Source: Bryobacterales bacterium
Lineage (GTDB): Bacteria > Acidobacteriota > Terriglobia > Bryobacterales > Bryobacteraceae
Length of the DNA: 64,000 bases
Assembly: GCA_016713735.1 (NCBI GenBank)
Contig: JADJOP010000032.1
Coordinates: forward strand, 186,001 to 250,000
Reading direction: 5' to 3'
Shown here: piece by piece, positions 26,445-35,963 of the stretch
Numbering within the stretch: position 1 is the first letter of the stretch
How the letters are laid out: each line of letters begins with the position of its first letter
Notes under the pieces: model-generated
The model's input: only the letters and a program-made list of their open reading frames with translations
What the model was told of the DNA's origin: nothing
The model's database searches: none
Made by a program: the position numbers and the translations under genes

Positions 26445-27520
26445 GCGCGCAACCTCCGGAAGAGGGCTTCGTAGGCATCGGTCACGGCTTCCCAACTGTA
26501 CCGCTCCTCGACACGGCGGCGGGCCTTTTCACGCCACGAATCGCGCTCAGCATCACTCATGGCAAGCACGTCGCGCAGCCGGTCAACCAGCGTGTCATGT
26601 GTAAACGGGATGGCCGCGCCGCCTGCCACTTCGGCGTTCTCCGGCGTGTCGAGATAGAGCGTGAGCGCACCGCGGCCCATGTTTTCGATGAGCGCCGGAT
26701 GCGTGCCGCCCACCTCGGTGGCCTGGATGTAGGCGAGGCAGTGTGAGCCCAGTTGCTTGTACCCTTCGCCGTAGACAGCGCCGGGGATGACAATGCGCGG
26801 GTCCTTCGTGTCGCGCACACGGGCGATGTACTCCGCGGCGTAGGGGGCGTCACCGACGAGAGCAAGTTGATAATCCGTGGCGACCTGCTCAAAAGCCTCG
26901 CGCACAAGCAGGCCGTTGTTCTCCGGCTCCATGCGCGAAACATAGAGAAAATACTGGCCCCGGCGCAGCCCCAGGCCGTCGACGACGTCGTGCGCGGTGA
27001 GCACCTCCTGGTCGGCGCCATAGGGGATGAAGTCGGAGTCCGTGCGATAGGTCTGGCGATAGTAGGCCTTGATCTGCTCGGCGTCGCTGACGACCCGGCT
27101 GGGGAACCAGGTGGACCAGCGCTCGCTCATCTCATACCAGAGCTGGCCGAGGCGGTTCCATTTCTTGCGATTGCGTTCCAGGCCATCGACGTTGAGGGCG
27201 ACAGGGATGCCTGTGAGGCGCGGCAGCCAGGTGAAGATGGCGTTGGCGGCGTTGCAATAGAGGGCCACGTCGGCGCGCCGGAAGAGGAGGTCGATCGTGG
27301 AGAGCCAGGTGTGGGCGACCGTGTCGAGGTATTTGTGGCGCAGCGTAGGCAGGTACACGAGGCGGCAGCCGAGGTAGTGGGTGGAGGCGTGGCGCTGGCG
27401 GCAGTAGATCAGGACGTCGTGGCCGCGCGCGGCGAGGCGGCGGCCAAGCTCTTCAGCGAAGGTCTCAAAGCCGCCGTAGCGGGCCGGGATGCCGCGCGTG
27501 CCGGCGATGGCGATGCGCAT
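26441..27520 (-). CDS. Glycosyltransferase with DUF1972 N-terminal domain
   Basis: A 359-aa GT4-like enzyme opening MRIAIAGTRGIPARYGGFETFAEELG, the hallmark of the DUF1972 rhamnosyl/galactosyltransferase group. GQYFLYVSRMEPENNG and ATEVGGTHPALIENMGRG mark the donor-binding domain. It lies 15 nt after the preceding GT2 gene and overlaps alr. The transferred sugar is unknown. Confidence 0.9.
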   Translation of the reverse strand: MRIAIAGTRGIPARYGGFETFAEELGRRLAARGHDVLIYCRQRHASTHYLGCRLVYLPTLRHKYLDTVAHTWLSTIDLLFRRADVALYCNAANAIFTWLPRLTGIPVALNVDGLERNRKKWNRLGQLWYEMSERWSTWFPSRVVSDAEQIKAYYRQTYRTDSDFIPYGADQEVLTAHDVVDGLGLRRGQYFLYVSRMEPENNGLLVREAFEQVATDYQLALVGDAPYAAEYIARVRDTKDPRIVIPGAVYGEGYKQLGSHCLAYIQATEVGGTHPALIENMGRGALTLYLDTPENAEVAGGAAIPFTHDTLVDRLRDVLAMSDAERDSWREKARRRVEERYSWEAVTDAYEALFRRLRA

Positions 27521-27535
27521 GAAAGCGTGGGGCCG

Positions 27536-28615
27536 CTAACGGCCTGCCGTGCGGGTGCGCGTGGCGGTGCGGGCGGCCGGTTTGGCTGCGGTGGCCTTAC
27601 CAGAGCTGGGCGCTTTGGCCGGGAAACTCACCGGTTCGTAGCTGAACCAGGAGGCGATATATTCATCGCTGACGCGCTTGCGGCGCATAATCTCGCGGCG
27701 CTTGGCGAGCACGCGCTTCCAGTTGCCCAGCACGTAGGTGAAGGCCCGCAGCGAGGAGTGTTCGCGCAGCAGGCAGCAGCCCAGCACCACCGCGTCGCGC
27801 AGGGTGATGGAGAGCGCGTTGCGCCAGTAAAGCGAAGGCGTGATGTTCTTGATGCGCATCAGGAAGCGGTTCTTCACTGAGTGCATGTTGATGGCTGAAG
27901 GCAGGGCGCGGCGGTTGCCGGGCAGCACGCTGCGCACGTGGTAGCCGCGCGCCAGCGGCGTGTAGAGGCACTTCCAGCCCAGCAACTGAGCTCGCCAGGC
28001 GACATCGGCGTCTTCACGGTAGACGAAAAAATCGGTGTCGAAGAACTCGCCCTCGACGGCGATGTCGAGGATCATCTTGCGGCGGTAGAGCGCGGCGGCG
28101 GCCGTGGCGCCGAAGACGTATTCGTGCTTCACATAGTGGCCGCGGTCGATCTCCTGGCTGCCGCGATCCAGGTGGCGCAGCATGGGGGTGAAGTAGATGC
28201 CGGTGGAATCGACCAGAGCCTGTTCGGGGAGATCGAAATTCGAGGTGAGCGAAAGGAGTTTGCCGCAGATGGTGCCGGCCTTCTTATCCATCTGCCCGGC
28301 CTGAACAAGCATGGAGACAAAATCGGTTTCGAGCAGTACATCCGGGTTCAGCGTGAGCACCCATTCGCCGCTGGAGAGCGCGATGGCCTGGTTCTGAGCC
28401 GCCGCGAAGCCGATGTTCTCCTGGTTGTACACAATCTCGCAGCGTTCCTCGAATTGCTCCAGGATGTCCGTGGTGCCGTCGGAGGAAGCATTGTCGATGA
28501 CCACAATCTCCAGGTTCGGATAATCCTGCGCCAGAACGGATTCCAGGCACCGGCGGATGAACCGCCCGCTGTTATACGTGACGACAGTGACCGAAACGAG
28601 ATCGTTATAAGCCAT
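27536..28615 (-). CDS. GT2-family glycosyltransferase with a basic tail
   Basis: A 359-aa inverting glycosyltransferase. It opens with SVTVVTYNSGRFIRRCLES; the donor site is in VVIDNASSDGTTD and LTLNPDVLLE, and the catalytic region in YREDADVAWRAQLLGW, as in rhamnosyltransferase-like proteins. The last 30 residues are Lys/Ala/Thr/Arg-rich (SGKATAAKPAARTATRTR) and probably disordered. Its start overlaps the previous GT by 11 bp. Confidence 0.9.
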   Translation of the reverse strand: MAYNDLVSVTVVTYNSGRFIRRCLESVLAQDYPNLEIVVIDNASSDGTTDILEQFEERCEIVYNQENIGFAAAQNQAIALSSGEWVLTLNPDVLLETDFVSMLVQAGQMDKKAGTICGKLLSLTSNFDLPEQALVDSTGIYFTPMLRHLDRGSQEIDRGHYVKHEYVFGATAAAALYRRKMILDIAVEGEFFDTDFFVYREDADVAWRAQLLGWKCLYTPLARGYHVRSVLPGNRRALPSAINMHSVKNRFLMRIKNITPSLYWRNALSITLRDAVVLGCCLLREHSSLRAFTYVLGNWKRVLAKRREIMRRKRVSDEYIASWFSYEPVSFPAKAPSSGKATAAKPAARTATRTRTAGR

Positions 28616-29612
28616 GTAGGTGACGAGTGGTGAGTCCCTGATTCGCTCGCGGTGAGCCGCCTGCGGGTGCGCTGGGCGCCCGGCCCGTCATCAGGCAGCG
28701 CGCCGCAATCCCCGCTGAAGCGGTGAATGCGCCTACGGCTTCGCGCCGCCGATGAAGACAATGAAAAAACATTCTTCCGGTGGTTCCCAACAGCACGGCG
28801 GCCGCCACAACCCGTGTACGCCACGGCCCGAAGTGCTTGGCTGAATACCTTAGTAGGCTACCATACCAATAACTTGCGCGCTCCGCCGAGGGGAGTTTTC
28901 CTACCGAGTGGCCGCCCGTATGAAGCGCCCGCGCCTCAGGCGCGAGGCGGATTTTCCAGCCTGAGGCGAGCAGCCGGCGGCAGAAATCGACGTCCTCGAA
29001 CCACACAGGGTAGAATTGCTCGTCCCAGCCCCCCAGTTGTTCCCATGCCTCGCGGCGGAAGGCGAAGAAGGCCCCGGCGGGCTGTTGCACTTGTTGCGCC
29101 TGGTGCAAGTCGAGATCCAGGCAGCGGTAGCGGACATTGACCGGGTTGGAGGGCCAGAGGGCGTTGACACCCAAAGCCTCCAGTATCAGGTCGAGGGCGC
29201 GGGGAAGCATGCGAACGGTGAACCCCGTCTGAGGACCGAGGCCCGGTTCGCGCAGCACACCCGCAGCGGCGCCTGTGCCTTCCAGCGCCAGGGCCTCTTC
29301 GAGGGCGCGGCGGATGGGTGTGTCCGGCGGCAACTCGACATCCGGGTTCAAAACGAGGATGTTCGGGGTGGTGAGTCGCCGTACGCCGGCGTTGATGCCC
29401 CCCGCGAAGCCGAGATTACGCCCGGCCTCCCACACATCGACCCGCTTGCCAGGTGGGACCGGCACCGACCGGGCCTGCACCGCCGAGGCGTCCGTCGAGC
29501 CGTTGTCAACCACCACAACTTCATCAAAATGAAGGAGAACAGAGCGTACACAGGCTGCCACACACTCAGCCGAGTGGTAGCTGACGATGACGACACCGGT
29601 GGACGCGCTCAT
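28605..29612 (-). CDS. GT2-family glycosyltransferase
   Basis: The ATG at 29612 (MSASTGVVIVSYHS) shares one base with the upstream stop (TGATG). The 335-aa protein has VVVVDNGSTDASA, ILVLNPDVELPPD and WFEDVDFCRRLLASGW, typical of rhamnosyltransferase-type GT2 enzymes. One hydrophobic segment lies near VVAAAVLLGTTGRMFF. Substrates are not known. Confidence 0.88.
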   Translation of the reverse strand: MSASTGVVIVSYHSAECVAACVRSVLLHFDEVVVVDNGSTDASAVQARSVPVPPGKRVDVWEAGRNLGFAGGINAGVRRLTTPNILVLNPDVELPPDTPIRRALEEALALEGTGAAAGVLREPGLGPQTGFTVRMLPRALDLILEALGVNALWPSNPVNVRYRCLDLDLHQAQQVQQPAGAFFAFRREAWEQLGGWDEQFYPVWFEDVDFCRRLLASGWKIRLAPEARALHTGGHSVGKLPSAERASYWYGSLLRYSAKHFGPWRTRVVAAAVLLGTTGRMFFHCLHRRREAVGAFTASAGIAARCLMTGRAPSAPAGGSPRANQGLTTRHLHGL

Positions 29613-30598
29613 CACCTTGTCCACCGAAAATACCACGACCAGAAGCGGTCAGGGCCAGTTTTCATTTGCAGCTCAATCAGTTCCCGTTCAAAGCGATCGA
29701 GTAGCGCGGCCAGCTCGCCTTCCGGGGCGGCCGGACCCGCGCCGCGCACCTGCGCATACTCGCGCAACCCTTGTAGTTTGCCGACGAGCCAGGGTATACC
29801 CCGGCCTTGTTTCAGGGCTGCCACTCCCCAGAGCAATTGACCCGCCAGAACCGGCCAGCCGAGCGAGAGCGGCCAGTGGCGGGGGTAGTGCTTGGCCACG
29901 AGATAAACCTGGTTGCGCGCCATGCGGCGGACCGTTTCCGGGTGCCACACGCCCAGGGTTGCGCTTCCCCAATGTTCGGCGCGGGCAGCGGGAACGTAGC
30001 GCCCGTTGAGGCCGGAAAGGGCGCAGCGGAGGCCGAGATCAACATCTTCCAGGTAGGACTCGAAGCGTTCGTCGAGACCGCCAAGCACGTCGAAGACCCG
30101 GCGCTGGAAGAGGGCGGCGGTGAGCGGAACGATGTCGACGGTGCGGGGTTCGTCGAATGGCGGAGCGTCGGGCTGACCGTGGCCGCAGCGAAGCGGCAGG
30201 GCGGCGCGGGTCACCAGATCCCAGGCCGCATCCAGCACATTGTGCCCGCCGGGCTGGTAGATTTTACCGGAAGCGAAGGAGGCCCCACCTCTAAGTGAAT
30301 CCACCACGCGCCCCAGGTAGTCAGGGGCAAGCGTGACATCGTTGTTGAGAATCCCGATGAGCGGTTCCGTGGTGGCGGCGATGCCTCGATTGACGGCCAC
30401 GGCAAATCCGAAGTTGCGTTCCAGCGCGAGCACCACTGCGCCCTGCGAACGAGCGTAATCCACCGAACCGTCCGTGGAGCCGTTGTCGACGATCAGGATG
30501 CGTTCAGGGGCGCAGGTTTGCGCGGCAAGCGAGGGGAAAAGGCGGCGCAAATGGGCCTCGCCGTTCCAGTTGGGAATGACGAGGACCACCTCGCTCAT
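29612..30598 (-). CDS. GT2-family glycosyltransferase
   Basis: A 328-aa protein with VVLVIPNWNGEAHLRRLF, ILIVDNGSTDGSVD, IGILNNDVTLAPDYL and YLEDVDLGLRCAL. It belongs to the same broad rhamnosyltransferase-like group as its two neighbours, but the sequences differ enough to suggest separate linkages. Its ATG overlaps the stop of the upstream gene by 4 nt. Confidence 0.88.
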   Translation of the reverse strand: MSEVVLVIPNWNGEAHLRRLFPSLAAQTCAPERILIVDNGSTDGSVDYARSQGAVVLALERNFGFAVAVNRGIAATTEPLIGILNNDVTLAPDYLGRVVDSLRGGASFASGKIYQPGGHNVLDAAWDLVTRAALPLRCGHGQPDAPPFDEPRTVDIVPLTAALFQRRVFDVLGGLDERFESYLEDVDLGLRCALSGLNGRYVPAARAEHWGSATLGVWHPETVRRMARNQVYLVAKHYPRHWPLSLGWPVLAGQLLWGVAALKQGRGIPWLVGKLQGLREYAQVRGAGPAAPEGELAALLDRFERELIELQMKTGPDRFWSWYFRWTR

Positions 30599-31269
30599 CG
30601 TGCAAACCGCTTCTTCAGAAGGAACCAGAGGTTGTTGAAGCCGTCGCGCCAGGGGTTGAGCTTGATTTCTCCGAGACGGCTGGAATACTGCACGGGGATC
30701 TCCTCAAAGCGGATCCTGGAGCTTCTCAGGGCCTCGATCTTGATCTCTTCGCTGAAGGCCATGCCGTCGCTTTCGAGCTTCATCTCTTTGAGGATGGCGC
30801 GGCGGAACACCCACATGCCGCTTTGCGAGTCGGCGACCCAGCGGAAGAAGAGGAGAGAGGTGGCCAGCGAGAGGACGAAGTTACCGAACTTGTGCTTGAA
30901 GCTCATCGCGTGTTTGTCGCGCACGGGAAAGCGGGAGGCGTTGAGGAAATCGACCTCGAGGTGGAGGAAGGCTTCGATCAAGTAACTGATGGCGTCGGGC
31001 GGATAGGAGTGGTCGCCGTCGAGGGTGACGATGATGTCGCCGGTGGCCTGGGAGAACCCGGTCTTGTAGGCGCGGCCGTAGCCGCGGACGTCTTCGCGGA
31101 TGACCTCGGCGCCGAGCGAGCGGGCCACGTCCGAGGTGCGGTCAGTGGAGCCGTTATCGACGACGATCACCTGATCGACGAACTGCGGCATGCGGCGCAA
31201 CACCTTTTCGATGCCCTGCTCTTCATTCAGACAGGGAATGATGACGGTGATGCGGAGGTCTTTATACAA
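30595..31269 (-). CDS. Dolichol-phosphate-mannose-synthase-like GT2
   Basis: A 224-aa protein: ITVIIPCLNEEQGIEKVLRR, VIVVDNGSTDRTSDVA and VTLDGDHSYPPDAI match DPM-synthase-like GT2 enzymes that load a sugar on a polyprenyl carrier or start a chain. No C-terminal membrane helices are present. The start appears to be TTG at 31269, with TACAAT 6 nt upstream and no ribosome site. It is the first gene of the cluster. Confidence 0.87.
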   Translation of the reverse strand: MYKDLRITVIIPCLNEEQGIEKVLRRMPQFVDQVIVVDNGSTDRTSDVARSLGAEVIREDVRGYGRAYKTGFSQATGDIIVTLDGDHSYPPDAISYLIEAFLHLEVDFLNASRFPVRDKHAMSFKHKFGNFVLSLATSLLFFRWVADSQSGMWVFRRAILKEMKLESDGMAFSEEIKIEALRSSRIRFEEIPVQYSSRLGEIKLNPWRDGFNNLWFLLKKRFAR

Positions 31270-31274
31270 ATTGC

Positions 31275-31281
31275 TATTGTA
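31275..31281. promoter_or_regulatory. Overlapping -10-like hexamers between divergent starts
   Basis: The minus strand reads TACAAT (31281-31276), 6 nt before the TTG of the glycosyltransferase. The plus strand reads TATTGT (31275-31280), 6 nt before the ATG of the nuclease gene. Only 17 bp separate the two start codons. Confidence 0.35.
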
Positions 31282-31286
31282 GCGGC

Positions 31287-33942
31287 ATGAGGCGAGTGGT
31301 CTGGCTTGGTTGGCTGATGGCGGCGCAGGTGGCGCTGGGGCAAACGGCGGGTGTGGTTGTGAGCCAGATCTATGGGGGTGGAGGGAACGCGGGGGCGTCG
31401 CTCAAGAACGACTTCGTGGAGCTGTTCAATCGCACGGATGCGCCGGTGGCGCTGGAGGGCTGGAAGTTTGAGTATGCGAGCGCAACGGGGGAGTTCACGC
31501 AATCGACGGCGCTGGCGGGGACGATCCCGGCCAATGGGTATTACCTGATCGCGCAGGCGGCGGGAGCGGGCGGGACAGAGGACCTGCCCACGCCCGATGT
31601 GAGCGGGACCATCGCCATGAGCGCGACGGCGGCAAAGGTACGCATTGTGCGGGCCGATGGCGCGCAGGTGGAGTTAGTGAACTACTCTGGGCTGTCGAAC
31701 ACGGCGGCTTCCTTGCGGAGGGATGCGGGGTGCGGCGAGGGGTTCACGAATGGCCCGCCCGCGCCGAGGAACTCCGCATCACCGGTGAAGGTGTGCGGCG
31801 CGGCGCCACCCCCGGCGCGCGAGCTGACGATTTCGCAGATCCAGGGCGCGGGGCTCAAGTCGCCGTATGAGGGCGAGTATGTGGTGACGCGCGGTGTGGT
31901 GACACAGCGGAGGTCGAACGGGTTCTACATCGAGTCGCGATTTGAGGACAGCGACCGCAATCCGGAAACGAGCGAGGGGTTGTTCATCTTCACCCGAACC
32001 GCGCCGGTGGCGGAGGCGGCGGTAGGGAAGTTGGTGCGTGTGACTGGGACGGTGATGGAATTCAACACTGTGACGGAAATTGTAGAGCCGGTGGTGGAGG
32101 TGGTGGGGGATGGGTTGCGTAATTTGAGTCCAACCGGCGTACCTTTGGAGCCCGCTGCGCGGCTGGACGAGTGGGAGCGTTTTGAAGGGATGCAGCGCAC
32201 CCTCTTCGGATTGAAGGTGGTGCAGGCTGCCGGAGGCACGGTCAATGATGCGACGGCGACGGCTACCTCGAATGGCATTGCGTGGGCAGTGGCGGGCGAG
32301 TTTCCCTCGCCGGTGGCCGAGCCGGCCGTTGCGGATGGCAATCCCGAGCGGCTGCGGCTGGACGGGGTTGGAGGGTTCGCCCGGGTAGGGGGGGGCGTTA
32401 CATCGGCCACTGGGGCGGTGGACTTCGCGGATGGGGCATGGTCGCTCGTAGTGCGGAACGGACTCTCGTTTGTTACGTCGCGCAACGTCCGCCCAGCCCT
32501 GTCACCCACCCAGCAGGAGCTGACTCTCGCCACCTTCAACCTGCGCCGATTCTTCGATGACCGTGACGACGCCGGCGTCTCGGACCCGGTGCTGACGCCA
32601 GAAGCCTTCGAACGTCGGCTGACGAAGACCGCGCTGCACATTACGAACCTGCTGCGGTCGCCGGACATCCTCGCCGTGCAGGAGGTGGACAACCTGAACG
32701 CTCTTGAACAACTGGCGCGCAAGCTGGGCGCCGCCTGGCGCGCCTATGTGCAGGAGGGCAACGATCCGTCAGGCATCGACGTGGGCTTCCTCGTCAACAC
32801 CGCGCGGGTGACCGTGCAAAGCGTGACGCAGTTGGAGAAGGACAACCCGATTCACGACCGTCCGCCGCTGCTGCTGCGGGCAACCGCGCAGGGCTTTGCG
32901 GTGGCCGTGTTGACCGTGCATCAGCGTTCGTTGATCAACGCGGGCGATGCCGCCGTGCGCGAGAAGCGGCAAGCGCAGGCCGATGCGGTGGCGCGGATCG
33001 CGGCCGGGCTGCGGGCGGAGAACGCGATCATCCTCGGCGACTTCAACGCCCATCCATTCGATGACGGCAACGGGGCGATGCTGCAGCCGCTGCTCGATGC
33101 AGGCTATGTCCGGCTCGGCGCGAGGCTGCCGATCGAGGAAGGCTACACCTACATTGAGGACGGGCAGTTGCAGGAGCTCGACCACATCTTCGTCTCGCCC
33201 AGCATGAACGCCAGGCTCTCGCGCTACGAGGTGGCGCACACGAACACACCGTTTCCGGTGATCGACTTCAACCTCACCTCGGAGCCGCAGCGGGCATCGG
33301 ACCACGATGTTCCGCTGGCGCGATTCCGGCTGGAAGCGACTCCGCCCGCGGTGCGCGGGGCGGGACTAGTGAGCGCGGCGACACTGCTCAACGGAGAGGT
33401 GGCGCCGAAGCAGTTGGCGACGTTGTTTGGCGGCGGCTTCACGGCGAATACGCGCGTGCTGTTTGGGGAGACGGCGGCCAGCGATCTTCTTCCGCTCAGC
33501 GGGACAGCTCAACTTCACGGTGCCCGACCTGCCCAGCGATACGGCGCAGGTACAGGTTGTCGATGGCGGGACGACCTTGGCTTCGTTCGAGGTGCGAACC
33601 AGGTTCGCGGCGCCGGGCCTGTTCACCCAGACCGGTTCCGGACTAGGCGCGGCGGCGGCGTTGAATCAGGACAACACGCTGAACACGCAGGCCAATCCGG
33701 CGGCGCGGGGATCGGTGGTGCAGTTCTACGGGACGGGAATTCGCGAGGACAGCGGTGCGCAAGCCCTGATCGGCGGCCGCGTGGCGCAGGTGCTCTACGC
33801 CAGCCAAGCTCCAGGTCTGGTGGAGGGCGCGGCGCAAATCAACGCCGTGGTTCCAGAGACTGTCGTGCCCGGGCCGGCTGAGGTTCTCGTCACAGCGGGC
33901 AGCGCAACCAGCCGGCGCGGCGTGCACATCTGGGTGAAGTAG
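31287..33942 (+). CDS. Secreted lamin-tail/endonuclease protein with Solibacter-type C-terminal domain; frameshifted
   Basis: A likely extracellular nuclease or phosphodiesterase. Order: signal peptide (to ALGQ), lamin-tail domain (SQIYGGGGNAGASLKNDFVE), an OB-like segment (ELTISQIQGAGLKSPYEGEY), then an endonuclease/exonuclease/phosphatase domain with ATFNLRRFFDDRDD, LAVQEVDN, ILGDFNAHPFDDGNG and ASDHDVPLARF. A TIGR03437-type domain closes the protein (VVQFYGTGIREDSG, VLYASQAPGLVEGAAQINAVVPE). The frame shifts by +1 between about 33476 and 33500: the first frame fits up to GETAASDL and the second from SAGQLNFTVPDLPSD. The span is 2656 nt, one base over a multiple of three. Confidence 0.85.
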
Positions 33943-33972
33943 GGCGCGTTTTCCCTCAGGCGCGTTTTCCCT
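33943..33972. repeat. Two direct copies of a 14-bp sequence
   Basis: GGCGCGTTTTCCCT occurs at 33943-33956 and 33959-33972, a 16-bp period, just after the nuclease stop codon and overlapping the -35 of the candidate gltA promoter. Confidence 0.8.
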
Positions 33973-34000
33973 TTACAACCACCGCGTCCGGCAGTAATCT
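33972..34000 (+). promoter_or_regulatory. gltA: Candidate gltA promoter
   Basis: TTTACA (5 of 6) and TAATCT (3 of 6, keeping A2 and T6) with a 17-bp spacer, about 115 nt upstream of the citrate synthase ATG. Confidence 0.4.
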
Positions 34001-34048
34001 GGAGCCGGAATTCACGCGGAACGCGCGAACCGCCAACATACGAATGAT

Positions 34049-34071
34049 CCGGTCCACTCCGCCGGGACCGG
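34049..34071 (+). promoter_or_regulatory. Stem-loop in the gltA leader
   Basis: CCGGTCC and GGACCGG form a perfect 7-bp stem with a 9-nt loop, followed by TGCCTTTGCTTT. It may end readthrough from the nuclease gene or act as a leader hairpin; the T tract is imperfect. Confidence 0.45.
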
Positions 34072-34116
34072 TGCCTTTGCTTTGGATCCAGCCAGTTGAT
34101 GTGGAAGGAGTCCGCA

Positions 34117-35430
34117 ATGGCGACACCCCCCTCACTTCTCATTCAAGATTCCCGGACACGGCGCGTCTTTGACGTACCCATCCACAACGGCACCATTCGT
34201 GCCATGGACCTGCGCCAGATCAAAGAAGGGCCGGATGATTTCGGCATGATGACCTACGATCCCGCGTTCCAGAACACCGCGTCGTGCCGCAGCGCCATCA
34301 CGTACATCGATGGCGACAAGGGCATTCTCCGTTATCGTGGCTATCCGATTGAGCAGTTGGCTGAGCAGTGCAGTTTTCTGGAGGTCGCCTATCTCCTTTT
34401 GGAGGGCGAGCTGCCTACGCAGGCCCATCTGGCCCACTGGCGCGACGAGGTGACGCATCACACGATGCTGCACGAAACCACGAAGAAGTTCCTCGAGGGC
34501 TTCCGCTACGACGCGCACCCGATGGCGATGTTCATCAGCACGGTGGCGGCGTTGTCGTCAGTGTATGACGATGCGCGCAACGTGCTTGATCCGGCGGCGC
34601 GGCGCAGGCAGGTTCTGCGGTTGATCGGCAAGGTGCCGACCATCGCCGCCTACACCTACCGCCATAGCCTCGGGTTGCCCTACGTGTATCCCGACAACGA
34701 TCTCAGCTACACGGCCAACTTCATGAACATGCTGTGGAAGATGGTGGAGCCGCGCTATGTGGCCCACCCGGCGTTGACCAAAGCGCTGGACATCCTGTTC
34801 ATCCTCCATGCCGACCACGAGCAGAACTGCAGCACCAATGTCATGAGGAGCGTGGGCAGTTCGCAGGCTGACCCCTTTGTGAGCGTGGCGGCGGCCGCGG
34901 CGGCGCTGTCCGGACCGTTGCATGGCGGCGCCAACGAGGAAGTGTTGAAGATGCTGGCCGTGATCGGTTCAAAGGACAACGTGCCGGCCTATGTGAAGCA
35001 GGTGAAGGAAGGCCACGGCAAGCTGATGGGCTTCGGCCATCGCGTCTATAAGAACTTCGACCCGCGGGCGCGGATCATCAAATGGGCCGCCGAGCAGGTG
35101 TTTGAGGTGACGGGTCCGAACCGGATGCAGGAGGTGGCTCTCGAGCTGGAACGGATTGCCCTGAACGACGAGTATTTCATCCAGCGCAAACTCTATCCGA
35201 ACGTCGACTTCTATTCGGGCATTATGTATCAGGCCATGGGCTTCCAGCCGGAGTTGTTCACGGTGTTGTTCGCGATTCCGCGAACCGTGGGCTGGCTGGC
35301 GCAGTGGCAGGAGATGATCGTCGATCCCGAGCAGAAGATCGCCCGGCCGCGGCAGGTGTACACGGGCGCTCCGGAGCGGGAGTTCGTCCCGATTGAGATG
35401 AGGACGCTGGTTACGTCGGCCGCCCGGTAG
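34117..35430 (+). CDS. gltA: Citrate synthase
   Basis: Condenses acetyl-CoA and oxaloacetate at the entry of the TCA cycle. GGAAGGAG 6 nt upstream selects the ATG at 34117 (437 aa). Catalytic segments are LHGGANEEVLKML and GFGHRVYKNFDPRA, with the Asp region in NVDFYSGIMYQAMG. AYTYRHSLGLPYVYP is also conserved. Its end overlaps the convergent ogt gene by 20 bp. Confidence 0.96.
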   Translation: MATPPSLLIQDSRTRRVFDVPIHNGTIRAMDLRQIKEGPDDFGMMTYDPAFQNTASCRSAITYIDGDKGILRYRGYPIEQLAEQCSFLEVAYLLLEGELPTQAHLAHWRDEVTHHTMLHETTKKFLEGFRYDAHPMAMFISTVAALSSVYDDARNVLDPAARRRQVLRLIGKVPTIAAYTYRHSLGLPYVYPDNDLSYTANFMNMLWKMVEPRYVAHPALTKALDILFILHADHEQNCSTNVMRSVGSSQADPFVSVAAAAAALSGPLHGGANEEVLKMLAVIGSKDNVPAYVKQVKEGHGKLMGFGHRVYKNFDPRARIIKWAAEQVFEVTGPNRMQEVALELERIALNDEYFIQRKLYPNVDFYSGIMYQAMGFQPELFTVLFAIPRTVGWLAQWQEMIVDPEQKIARPRQVYTGAPEREFVPIEMRTLVTSAAR

Positions 35431-35938
35431 AGAACGGAAGTTCGCTCTGCTCGGCCCGTTCGCCGTGGCCGGCGGCGCCTTCGTGGCGCAGCAGCCAGCG
35501 CTTGGTGTCGAGCCCGCCGCCAAAGCCGGTGAGGCTGCCATCGGCGCCGATCACGCGGTGGCAGGGCACGACGATGGGAATGGGATTGGCGCCATTGGCA
35601 GCGCCCACGGCCCGCACAGCCGCCGGGTTGCCAATTCGGATGGCGAGGTCGCTGTAGGTGATGGTTTCGCCGTAGGGGATGTGGGTCAACGCCTCCCACA
35701 CGGCCAGTTGGAATTCGGTTCCCCGTGGGGCAAGGGGGAGGTCGAACCGGCGTAGCGTGCCGCCGAAGTAAGCGTCCAGTTGGTGGCGGACGGCGGCGAA
35801 CGCTGAGGGGTCCTCGTCCCAGTCCGGGTGGGGCTCACGCCGCCCCTTGCCCTGGGGGAAGCCAATGAGGCTGAGCGCGTTGCCGTCGCCGGCGACGAGG
35901 AGATCGCCGATGGGCGTGGGGTGGAAGAGGAAGAGCAC
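35411..35938 (-). CDS. ogt: Methylated-DNA--protein-cysteine methyltransferase
   Basis: Removes methyl groups from O6-methylguanine by a suicide transfer to its own cysteine. The 175-aa protein has EFQLAVWEALTHIPYGETITY and the active-site VVPCHRVIGADGSLTGFGGG. The N-terminal half is short, as in the Ogt type. The start is GTG at 35938. Confidence 0.94.
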   Translation of the reverse strand: MLFLFHPTPIGDLLVAGDGNALSLIGFPQGKGRREPHPDWDEDPSAFAAVRHQLDAYFGGTLRRFDLPLAPRGTEFQLAVWEALTHIPYGETITYSDLAIRIGNPAAVRAVGAANGANPIPIVVPCHRVIGADGSLTGFGGGLDTKRWLLRHEGAAGHGERAEQSELPFSTGRPT

Positions 35939-35963
35939 GGGCGCTCTTCAGTATGTCACGCGT

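Noticed and set aside
33943..33972. CRISPR-like repeat
   Set aside because: Only two copies of 14 bp with a 2-bp gap, no spacers and no cas genes in the window.
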